Assembly (NCBI GenBank): GCA_026874595.1
Contig: CM049306.1
Coordinates: forward strand, 23,049,019 to 23,113,018
From: Sipunculus nudus
Taxonomy: Eukaryota > Annelida > Sipuncula > Golfingiida > Sipunculidae
DNA: 64,000 nucleotides
Reading direction: 5' to 3'
The translations under genes and the position numbers were made by a program. Positions within the stretch are counted from its first letter, which is position 1. Each line of letters starts with the position of its first letter. Below the pieces are notes generated by a model. The model saw only the letters and a list, made by a program, of their open reading frames with translations. It was not told where the DNA came from and ran no database searches. Shown one piece after another: positions 13,131 through 24,300 of this stretch.

Positions 13131-15260
13131 AGGCCTAGAGGCTAATGCAAACCTGTGCAAAGTTTGGGAGTATGAATGGAGGTTTATTTTTAAAATTCAA
13201 TATTGATCCTCTTAAGTCCTGCATATCTACCTTAGTCATTATGATTTCAGCAAAATGGACGTTTCGGACCTGCAAGTTTCAGACTAGGACATTTTAAAAC
13301 TAGAATATGGGTAGTAGACAAGCGACTATGTGTATCCGCAGAAATCAGAGTGGGACGGGTGAAGTGAGGCATGGATTAAGTGGCAGGGGGAATAGAGTGA
13401 GGTGTGTTGCATATTAGCATGGATGTCTGCAGTGTAAACGTAAATGTAGGTGGTGCCACCTGTCATAAAATCGAGAAAATTGTCCAGGATGTATAAATCT
13501 GCAAAATTTTAGGTGGATAAGTCAAACCACTGCTGAGATATGAGTGATTTTTTCCGAAGGCAGATGAACAGATGGACGCTGTGCATAAGTGGTTGCAGGT
13601 TGCGCCACCAGTTTTGCCTACGATGAGTGCTATGTGAGATCTATACACAAGCAAAATTTTGGCCCAATCGGTCAAATGGTTCCCGAGATATCAGCTTGGA
13701 TGTCTGCAGAGTAAACGTGAATGTAGGTGGCGCCACCTGTCATAAAATCGAGAAAGCTGTCCAGGATGTATAAACCTGCAAAATTTCAGGTGGATAAGTC
13801 AAACTACTTCTGAGATATGAGTGATTTTATCTCAAGGCAGATGAACAGATGGACGCAGTGCATAAATGGTTGCAAGTGGCGCAATAAGTTTTGCCTATGA
13901 TGAAGAGCTAAGTGAGATCTATACAAATGCAAAATTTTGGCCCAATCGGTCAAACGGTTCCCGAGATATGAGCTTGGATGTCTGCAGAGTAAACCTGAAT
14001 GTAGGTGGCGCAACCTGTCATAATATCTAGAAAGCTGTCCAGGATGTAGAAACCTGCAAAATTCCAGGTTGAAAAGTCAAACCACTGCTGAGATATAATT
14101 GATATTATCCCAAGGCAGATGAACAGATGGACGCTGTGAAAAAATGATTGCAGGTGGCGCCACCATTTTAGTGTATGTTATAAAGCTATCAAAGGGCTAC
14201 ATTTGTGCAAAATTTTTAGCCTGATCGATCAAACGGTTCCCGAGATATGTGGGTTAATGTGTGAAAACAGATGCACAAATGGACGCTGGGCAGTGAGGAA
14301 AGGTCAGAGGTCAACCAAAAATGAGGGTGCAGCAGTACACATGTGACCTCATGATAAACCCCATTTGCTTAAAATGCAAACCAAGTTTTTTCAAACAGTT
14401 GAAATATATAGTTCCAATAATCTGGGAATTCTGCATCTAGACATTGTGTCGAGACTTCTAGACGCTGTGTCTAGACACATTATCTAGACACCTGCCAGAG
14501 CCAGGTCAGTGGCCATGGTGATGTCTGGACCCCACCTGTTTGTACTGAGTGACCTCTTGACTTGGCTACTGAAACTCAACATGTTGTCAAATCTGTTTTC
14601 AAACACAGAAAGCCTTTTTGAATTGGCTACAATGCTTTTTTAAAGCTGTATTTACCCAATCTATTCTTATAAAACTGGCAGAACCTTACCAAAGAATAAT
14701 TCTTGTAAAGTTTAAACCAATCAGCTTAACAGTTTCATCATAAATCAGTGTATAAGCTAGAAGAATTAAATTACATTTTCGCTTGTAAAAAACACATCAA
14801 TGTAGATGGGGACACCAATACCTCAATTTCAGATATCCAATGTGACAAACATTGGTATAAAATTTGGTGATTATAGCTCTAGCCGTTTCTGAGATTTTAA
14901 TTTTAGTGTGCTTTTTTGGACAGATGACTAGGTTCAACCTCCTGTAACTCGGCCAAAAATCTCCAGACTGGAACCATTCGAACAAACTTGAGAGTGATTG
15001 TTCCAGGAATCATTTCTGTGAAATATTGGACAATTTGGCTGGACAGTTTCGGAGAAGAAGATTTTTAAAGCTTTTTTAGCTTTTTCCCTATAAAATCTAA
15101 GAAAATGCAGTTAGAAAAAAATTAACAAAATCAGATGACTGATTATTTGCAAAAAATTTGATGACGCTAGCTTCTGCTGTTTTTGAGATAGCTATGGTTA
15201 ACGTACAGACGCCACACGACGTTGCACCATCCCGTAAGGTCACAGGTTCGCTCAGAAAGG
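13131..15260 (+). repeat. Foldback/palindrome-array repeat, copy B
   Basis: This is homologous end to end with 58-1890. Six palindromes of the GGTGGCGCCACC family lie near 13449, 13597, 13727, 13876, 14006 and 14154, with spacings of about 148, 130, 149, 130 and 148. The TCTAGAC palindrome cluster is at 14434-14490, and the tail ends near CACAGGTTCGCT at about 15250. It has one more 278-bp dimer than copy A, so the palindrome array changes length between copies. Several 60-70-residue open frames on the minus strand are by-products of the repeat units. Confidence 0.7.
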
Positions 15261-15265
15261 GTACT

Positions 15266-15700
15266 GCAAACCAGTATCCTCTCATATGGGAGCATAATTA
15301 AACTGGATGCATTTAACAGTGTGAAATCAGTAGGGCAGTTTTGTGGCCTTGATCTTTGATCCCATGACCTCAAAATCAATAGGGTTCTCCCTCTCTGGGT
15401 AGGTAAGACATGTGTGAAAGATTAAAGCTTTGGGGTGATACCTTGGCGTAAAATGCCTCCACACTCTTTTTCAAGAAATGGGTCCTGCAGCCTTGACTTT
15501 TGAACCAGTGACCTCAAACTGGTCGGATTCTTCATCTGTAGGTGGGTGAGCTTTAAGTGAAAGATGAAAAGTTTTTGTCAAATAGCTTAGCTTAAAATGC
15601 ATCCAAAAACAGACAGACAGAAGGGCAGATAGAAGGACGCCAAACAGAGACATTTCTATATCCCCTTTTGCAAATTTCCGGGATAATAATCTGGGTATAT
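15266..15700 (+). repeat. AGGTCA/TGACCT-containing repeat segment
   Basis: It carries CCATGACCTCAAAATC (about 15360) and CTTGACTTTTGAACCAGTGACCTCAAA (about 15490-15520), which match in inverse sense the GAGGTCAAAGGTCAAGGTCA units at 21600-22240. It ends in a run with TATCCCC and CGGGATA arms (15660-15690) that could be a decayed terminal hairpin. It may be the distal part of copy B or a separate insertion. Confidence 0.45.
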
Positions 15701-16730
15701 GATCCTGCTGGTACAGGGATATATTGGCTGCTATTGATATCAGCCACGAGCCTCAAACCAACCATGTCGACTACCAGCTCCCAGAGGCAGGCAATATCAT
15801 CAGCCAGCTCAAGTGAACCACAGACTGACCACTGATGCTATCTAGTCAACCATATCAGTTGGACATGAATCGGAGAGCACCATTTTGGCCACTATCAAAT
15901 GCGGCCAATATGTCCCTAAACAATCCTGCTTATAACAACACATAATTATCAATACCTAAAAAAACAAACTTAGAATCAGCTGTCACCATGTGACTACAGA
16001 AACTGTAGGAAACAAGGGACCCATGGGTCACATCGCTCAGCTGAATTTTGGAAAATATTATTAACTGCAAAACATTTTGATTTTTTTTGGTTTTTCATGT
16101 ATATTATCATTAGAAAAGCTATGAGAAAATGGCCCTGCTAAAATGAAACTCTGTAAATTATAGAATAATGGACATGAGCTAAACCATTTAGTGATGCACC
16201 AAGGGAACAAATAGGCCTACATTAAGTGTTATATAAATGTAACATTTCATAAACAAATAATGTGTGAAGGAAATTAAGTTTTCAAAAGTTAAATATAGGG
16301 CCATATGAGTTAAAAATTAATCCAACAAAGTTTGACCAATATTCCTAATTTTAATACTAAGTCAACAGTGTTATTTACACCTAGGCCCTGCCAACTTTAA
16401 GAGATATGAATGAAATGCTACAAAGTATTTATATCTTCTTAAATCTTGTCAGTTAGCACTTACATTAGATCCTAATATTTTATCACATTTGAATATTAGG
16501 ATTAAATTCCTGAATTTTTTTTTCTTTAAAACAATCAAAATTGTCCCAGTCTCATCAAAAAGAATTTATTTAACATAAAAATTATAAGATTCATCTTGTT
16601 TATTAGTCCTGTGTATTGAAGGGGTGGGTGGGGGGAGGGGTCTCCATTGTTACTGCTCGTTGCTGAAAAAAATGTTAATTTTAAGATTCATCTAGTTCAT
16701 AGTACAGGCCTGTCAACAGAATGAGAGTGA
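15701..16730. other. No gene or clear repeat seen
   Basis: AT-rich sequence with a G-rich patch (about 16620-16640). No splice-compatible reading frame with recognisable protein was found. Confidence 0.5.
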
Positions 16731-17820
16731 AGTGTGTTGCTTATTAGCATGTATGTCTGCAGCTGAAATGTGTATGTAGGTTGCGCCACCTACCACAAAA
16801 CCCAGAAAGCCATCCTTGTTGTATACATATGCATAATTTTAGGCATATAAGTCAAACCACTGCCGGGATATGAGTGATTTTATCCCACAGCAGACGAACA
16901 GACGGAAACTATGCAAAAATTGTTGCAGGTGGCTCCACCAGTTTTGCATATGATAAAGAGCTATGTGAGATCTATACACATGCAAAATTTCAGGAGGATA
17001 CATCAAACCAGTCCTGAGATATAAGCCTGGATGTCTGCAGCGTAAACATAAATGTAAGTGGCGCCACCTGCCACAAAATCTAGAAAGCTTTTCAAGATGT
17101 ATAAACATGCAAAATTTTAGGCAGATAAGTCAATCCATTGCCGAGATAAGGGTGATTTTATCCCACAGCAGACAAACAGATGGACGCTGTGCAAAAATGG
17201 TTGCAGGTGGAGCTAACAGTTTCATGTTATAAAGAGCTATGTGAGATCTATACACATGCAAATTTTCAGAATGATAGGTCAAACCAGTCCTGAGTTCTAA
17301 GCATAGGATGTCTGCAGCCTGAACGTGAATGTAGGTGGTGCCACCTGTCATAAAATCAAGAAAGCTATCCAGGATGTATACACATGCAAAATTTCAGGTG
17401 GATAAGTCCAACCACTGCAGAGATATGAGTGATTTTATCCCACGGCAGATGAACAGATGGATGCTGTGCAAAATGGTTGCAGACGGTGTCACCATTTTTA
17501 GTGAACGTTATAAAGCTATCCAAGGCCGGGCTACATATGTGCAAAGGTTTTAGCCTGATTGGTCAAACTGTTCCGAAGATATGTAGAAAAATGTGTAAAA
17601 ACAGACGCACAGATGGATGCACTGGAGAGAGGATAGGTCAGAGGTAAACACAAAATATTTTAGCACCAGTTCACATGTAAACAGTGTAAAGTTTCGGAAA
17701 AATCAGTCCAGTGGTCTCAAGAGTTCTATTCCAAAAATGAACGCTGTTGTGGTGGCTGTGGCAGTGGCGGAACCTAGTCCAAAACAGTATCCGCAAAACT
17801 TTGTTTTGGCGGATACAATT
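16730..17820 (+). mobile_element. Hairpin-ended palindrome-array element, copy C
   Basis: Palindrome positions (with substitutions) fall near 16780, 16927, 17058, 17205, 17334 and 17483, the same alternating 147/130 spacing as in copies A and B. A GTGGTGGCTGTGGCAGTGGCGG triplet tract at about 17748 precedes a strong terminal hairpin at 17787-17816 (arms GTATCCGCAAAAC and GTTTTGGCGGATAC, 3-nt loop, one bulge). The tail after the hairpin is AATT, as in copy 1. Confidence 0.6.
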
Positions 17821-18229
17821 ATCTACATAAGTACATTAATATCACTTGTAGTATGAGCATTGGAATACTATTTTATATAAATTTAATTATATTAACAATT
17901 CCACGGGAGTAACAGCATCTGAGATAAAACAGATCTGTATTGACTAAACACAATACTCCATAGACTCTGTCATGTTAGTGTCCACTGTCACCACTGATAC
18001 TGTATGCAGACACTGTATGCTAAAGTAAGAAATGTTTTGACACCTGTCATGTGCTACACTTAACACTAACAGGTTAGGTGGTATTCATGGGAGACTTATG
18101 AAAACAATATTCTGAAATGAACACAAAGAAATTTAAATAAATTATGAATCCCACAGAGGCAAACAATCAAGGGTCCTTAGTTCCTTACCAGCAACTTCAA
18201 TTTACTTGAGTCAAAACCAAGCGCGCTTG

Positions 18230-18388
18230 TTTACCCACAAGAACGTGGCCTGGTTTTAATGGAGTTGTAAACGGCCCATCGTCCTTGGCCTTCATGATGT
18301 AGGCGGCTCACGCAGGCGCATTCGGTTGTTTCCGGCTGCCATTTACGTGACGTCACGACATAGTTACCCGAAGCCAAAGCTGAACAAC
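18230..18388 (+). promoter_or_regulatory. ARL3 promoter/5'UTR region with palindromic CRE
   Basis: The GC-richer patch directly before the ARL3 start codon contains a perfect TGACGTCA (18348-18355), the CREB/ATF site, 33 bp before the ATG. The neighbouring GCTGCCATTT resembles a YY1 site in reverse. If the sideroflexin transcript also begins here through an upstream untranslated exon, this would be a bidirectional promoter; that part is inference. Confidence 0.5.
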
Positions 18389-21300
18389 ATGGTATGTTCA
18401 AGAGATTTTAAAGAAGATCTGGTTCCCCAAATTGTGGTTTACACATACATAAATTTCTGTCACGGTTCTCGATAGATAAGGAGCTTTGTTTAATTTCCCT
18501 CAATGGCGAAGAACTCCTATAATCGATAAATGTAGGGTGACACAATGGTCATTTGACACTGATTTTGACACTTGTCAGGCGTCACTGGAGACTGACTACA
18601 GAGTACAGTGTAAATCTCAGTCGCTGAGTCAATCATTGATATCATGGATAATGTTGTATTGAAACTAACAGAACACAATATTCCTGTTGGACCCATAGCC
18701 CACTAAAAGTATCTATGATAAATGGTTCATTGTTTTTTAATCATATATTAATATAAACTTTTTTTACCTGTGCACGTAGTATTACTATTTACTTGATGAA
18801 AATATTTTATAATGTAAGAATTATGTTATTTTATTATTTACACTCTGTCCCAGACCCACAGGCTGTGTTTGCATTTTCATGATCATCAATGAATTAATAG
18901 TCATTAGTTTTAGGATTTTTTTTTTAATATCTTTCAGCCTTAATTGTATGAGCAGACATTCAAAAAACTTGTCCAAGTATTAACACTGTGACTCTGTTTC
19001 ATTGTTTACATGAAATTTGATAAATTAATCATGAATTCCAACATGACTTTCCACGCCTGTTATTCTCAGAGCTGTTTATAAGACATTATTGACGTCTTTG
19101 TACATGTCTGTTTTAACTACAAGCACAACTGCATATAGTCAACAGGAATTAGTGATGGACAAGTGATCAACTGTTATTATGATCAGTAAGGCCAAAAAAA
19201 AGTATGGTTCTCAGGCACTTTTTTTCAGAAATTGTGGGAACAGGGGATATTTGAATTTTTTACCTCTTTTTTTTATGTTTTGATAAAAATGTCATATGAT
19301 CAAGGAGAAAGCATGAAAATAACAGAATATTTTTGCTAAAAAGGTAAAAGCTTTTACATATCAAAGGAAATCTTATCAAGATTATATTATATTATCCTCT
19401 TGAAAGATGAATCAAAATAAAATTTTTTTATGCGGGGGGCTAAAATTGACGCAGACAGTGCCTGAGAACCATACCTTTTATTTTTTTATGGCCTAAATTG
19501 ATACAAACAAGCCTGATCGTTAAAGTTGCCTTATCATAATCTTCAGTTTGAATGTCTCCAATTTGCAAATAGGCTGTTATAAATATATTTAAAATTTGAA
19601 ATAAATTGTATCTTATATAACCCCAAATATGTTTTTCTGTTTCAGGGTCTCTTGTCATTATTGCGAAAATTAAAACCTCAGCAGGAAAAGGAGTTGAGGA
19701 TTCTCCTGCTCGGGCTTGACAATGCTGGCAAGACAACTATATTAAAAAAATTGGCTTCAGAAGATATCGCTCATATAACCCCAACACAGGTACTCCCACT
19801 CAAATTTAGATGTTTGTGTCAGGGTAGAAAATGAATATATGCATATATGTATTTTTTTTTGCTGCATGTTCTGATAACTGTGATCTCTTTGTCACTGCCT
19901 GTTTACTGTAACTTGCATAACTTTAGGCCACATGCCAAAAAAAAATCCACTCCTTTTATTTATAGGTGAGAAACTGAGATAGCTTTAGAGAATTAGCACT
20001 AAGTTCCAAGAAATGTAGCTAACAGGTACTTTGTCTCACTCCAGTCAGAGAAGGTATCATGAAAAATGTCGCTAATTAGGAAAAAATAAAGTGCTCTCAT
20101 TTTGGTTTTTGGATCTCAAAATCCTTACCGGAATTCATATCTTTGGTGTTGCCTAATGTGGAAATTATCTGAGAATCCTTAGAATAATTAATTTCTATGG
20201 TGTTGCCTAATGTAGAAATTCTGTCAGAATTAAGTAAGATATTTTAGATGATACCGTTCATAGTCTGATAAACAAGAATGCCAAAGAGCATTATCATTTT
20301 GATTATATTACATTAATTATTTTGTATGTGATCATGTAAAAGAGATTGTCATTTAAATATGTATAAACTACAATCACTTAATAATTTTCATAGCCTAGTT
20401 ATGAAATATTTACTATTTACCCATGACACATTCAGTCTTTATATCAGTCTCTCATATATATACACACACACACAACCAATAAACTGGCACTGTCAATATT
20501 ATCAGTAATTCCCAAGAGCTGGTGCCACCAAAGCTTATCAGAATTCATCCTGTATAAGTTATTCACTATATATATGTAAGGTTTCTTCACTTCAAAAAGT
20601 TATACAGAGGTACAGTGAGGAGGTAAGCGATTAACCAGCTTAAATTTCAGGGTTGGGCAAAACCCGGGTTTTAAGCATAAAACCCAGCCCAGTGGGTTTT
20701 ACTGGGTAAACCCGGGAAAACCCGGGTTTTATGGGTTTTATTGGCAATATAGTCTCAAATGGCAACTGACTAACTCAAAATTTCTTGTACCAGCTTGGGA
20801 AATACTGTGAGCAGTATGCTCATTTGCTTTAAAGTATATATAACTATATAAATATATATAATATATAACTGATATTGGTGACATATAGCAGTTATAATGA
20901 TTATTTTTTAAAAATCAGGTGTCTTTAAGATGGAGTATAAACCTACCGTACTTTGTAACTCCCATTATTGTATCCCCAGACAAAGTCGGGGGATACTATG
21001 TTTTCATACCGGTCCCGCCGCCGCCGCCGCCGCCGCATATAAATCTTGTTGGCCCGATAACCCAAAAAATATATCACGGAACTTTACCAAACTTGGTATA
21101 TGTATAGATATGGGTGAGAGGACGACGCCTATTTATAATGAGGTCATGACCTTTACTAGGAGAGTGTCCTTGACCTTGAATAGGTCCAATTTTGGGGAAA
21201 ATCACACAAATTCTTTAATATCTCAAGAAATCTTGCATAGGTTTATCCTAAAATCATGTTGATGGAAGATCATGGATAGGATTGTCATGTTCCAGAAACT

Positions 21301-24300
21301 GGTGGCGCCACCTATTATTCTTTACTTGTTTTCATGCCGTTTAATACTCCCAAAATTGCCACCTTACAGTACTGTGAGCATTATAAGTCAAAAACTAATG
21401 GACAGATTTCTTTTATATTATGCATATACATAGGTATGGGTTATGGGATGATGGTTATTTAAATTGGGGTCATGACCTTTCCTATGTTAGTGGCCTTGAC
21501 CTTGAATATTGCCATATATGGTGAAAATCACACTCCTCTTATGATATCTCCAGTGTTGATAGCCATATAGATTTCAAACATGACTTATGTATGGCCCACC
21601 ACTAAAGTAAGAACCCTATAGGTTCGAGGGTCATGAGGTCAAAGGTCAAGGTCACTGGACTGGCATTTTAAAATATACTGTGGATGCATTTTAAGCCAAA
21701 CTTTCATCCCAGGTCTTCCATCTTGAATATATAGCTCACTTGCCAATATTGGATGATCCATAGAAATTTTGGGGTCACAAGGTCAAAGGTCAAGGCCACA
21801 GGAGCTATCTGTCCAAAAATTAGTTTCTGGATGATAATTCCTTCTTTTATTGATGTATGGATTTCAAACTTGACTTGTATTTGACCCATTGGAAAAGCAA
21901 GACCTTAATTGATTTTGGGGTCATGAGGTCAAAGGTCAAGGTCACAGGAAACCTCTTTAAAAAGGTTGTGGATGCAATTTCAGCCAAAAAATTCATCCGA
22001 GATCTTTCATCTTGCACATATAGTTCACCTGCCAAGAGTAGAAGACCCCTATCAATTGTGAGGTCACAAGGTCAAAGGTGAAGGTCACAGGAGCCATCTG
22101 TCCAAAAATTAGTTTCTGGATGATAATTCCTGCTTTTATTGATGTATGGATTTCAAACTTGACTTGTATTTGACCCATTGGAAAAGCAAGACCTGAATTG
22201 ATTTTGGGGTCATGAGGTCAAAGGTCAAGGTCACAGGACAAATTTAAAAAACAATCAAGGTCACAGGACCAACATCTTCAACAAGATTGTGGATTGTTAG
22301 ATGGAAGAAACAATAAATATGCCAAGTGTCAGTATATGCTGCCAAAATTGGGGGTCTGTTCTTAAAGGGGGGGGGGGGGCCTACTATGTCTGGGGATACT
22401 CTGGCACCTGCGGTGCCAAGAAATGTCTAGTTTCAATCATATTTCTATCTGAATCTATCATTTGTATTATTTAATGATTTTGAAATATTTCCTTTGTATC
22501 AATGAACGATTGAAAGTGGATGGATTACGTATTGGGTGTGTACAAAAACTGGTTAACTGGTTGGCCCAAGATGGTTACTGGCTGCCAAGTGTCAACTGAT
22601 TGGCAGTACATGTATAGGATACCACACAGGTCCACAGTAACACCTCAGTGCTAGTGTCATATGCATCCAATCTTCTCTGTATGCCAGCCAGTTCTGCTGC
22701 TGTAGAACGTGTATTCTCTAACTTTGGCTACATACAAAACAAGATTAGCAATAGACTTGTGACCTGCTATCATGCCTTTTGTGGACATTCTGAACTGGAC
22801 TGGTAGCAGTTTGTATAAAACAGTTTGAACATGATGCATGATGTATCATAATAGCATTGGTGAATGACAATTTCTTGCTTGCGTAGTTCTTTATTAATAT
22901 CTGTGATGTTGCTTATCTATTGGTATTAAACTTATTTCATGGACAATCACTGTAGTTTTATCCTTTTTATTTGATTATATGCATTTTATGCAGCAATTCT
23001 GAGATTGAAAAGAATGCTTCTAGAAAAGCCCATATCATATTGCCCATTAATAAAACCCACGTGGGTTTTAAGGCTTATTGCCCGCCCGGGTAATAAGGGG
23101 TATTACCTGCCCGGGTTTAACCGCCTGGGTATTACCCGCCCAACCCTGTTAAATTTGCAACAATTTAAATTTCCTTAGTATCATTTTTTGAGGGAAGGCA
23201 ATCTCTTTTGATAAAAAATTGGTGAGGCGAATTAAATTCCACAATTTTTTTTGTATTGTGTTTGTATTTATATACATAACGTGTAATTGACCCTAGCCAT
23301 GTATGTTTGCATGTGTGTTTATGTGTATATATAAAAAAGACCAGGTATACCAATGATATATGTTTCATTCATGTATAATTTACAATGTAAATTGTGTGCT
23401 CTTTTGTCAGGGATTCAATATCAAGAGTGTTCAGACATCAGGCTTCAAGCTCAATGTATGGGATATAGGAGGACAGAGAAAAATTAGGCCATATTGGAGA
23501 AATTATTTTGAAAATACAGATGTGTTAGTGAGTATAACATTTCATCTGATTTTCATGTGAATTTTATCAAATTATTCTACTAATAGATATTTTGTCTAAA
23601 ATTCTCATTTATTAAATCAATTGATTCTTCTATAATTTCATAATATTATGAGGGAGTTGGTGTTAATATTATGGTTGCATCTCAGATGATGTCTTGTTAA
23701 ATTCTGAAAAATGTTTTGCTTTGAAATTTAAATCTATGAAAATTATTAGTGAAAACTATTATAATTTTTGTTCATTATCATTTTATTCCAGATATATGTC
23801 ATAGATAGCGCAGATCAAAAAAGATTTGAAGAAACAGGAGAAGTAAGTGGTTGGTTTTAGTGAATATATATCTAGATAATTTATCAGTGATAAGTAGAAT
23901 TCTTTTGTAATGTATTTTAAACAGTTCATGTATTCATAGAATTCATAAAATACATTTATGAATTTTCTTAGGAGTTGTTTGACATATTGGCCTGAAATTT
24001 TGGATATCAGTGGATCTTTGATAGCTTTATCTCTTGTGCAGTGCTAGTGATGCCACCTACAACAGTTTCGGGAAACTAAGAAAATTGCAGATATCTCCTT
24101 CATGTTGTTCTGTGCATGTTATTGTGGTGTATTGTTTAAAACAACTGCAGATGAAAAAGAAAGAAAATTAGTTACAGCTGAAGAATTTATCACTTCTTGT
24201 TGTTTGATGGGATTTAATTAGTGAAAAAAAAACCAGTAGAAAATGATGTATAGTTGTGCAAGTTATAATCTGACTCCAGTTATTCTTTTTAATTATAATA

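Larger units (their letters stand above)
20966..22433 (-). mobile_element. Hairpin-ended non-autonomous element (Helitron/HINE-like), copy 2, nested in the hAT
   Basis: In minus orientation it begins AACTAGACATTTCTTGG, then GGCACC-GCA-GGTGCC, a subterminal AGTATCCCCAGACA, and ends with a hairpin at 20970-20996 (12-nt arms around AAA, one mismatch) followed by AAT. A (CCG)n tract (21015-21036) adjoins the hairpin and a perfect GGTGGCGCCACC is at 21301-21312. Five clusters of AGGTCA half-sites occupy 21636-22233. The ends match copy 1 at 2067-3226 closely, while this body contains additional tandem units. No transposase or Rep/helicase ORF is present. Confidence 0.65.
20648..23148 (+). mobile_element. 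hAT transposon, decayed, inside ARL3 intron 2
   Basis: Ends are CAGGGTTGGGC (20648) and GCCCAACCCTG (to 23148), with AAACCCGGG subterminal repeats on both sides. An exact 8-bp target duplication TTAAATTT lies at 20640-20647 and 23149-23156. Both the terminus and the 8-bp duplication are classical hAT features. Only a C-terminal transposase remnant survives (22640-22812). The middle is replaced or filled by a hairpin-ended element (20966-22433), so the insertion is at least two layers deep. Confidence 0.93.

Noticed and set aside
13463..17351. Several 60-90-residue minus-strand frames sharing peptides such as YRSHIALY
   Set aside because: They follow the palindrome-array repeat units, have no start or splice logic, and differ by frame-breaking changes between copies.
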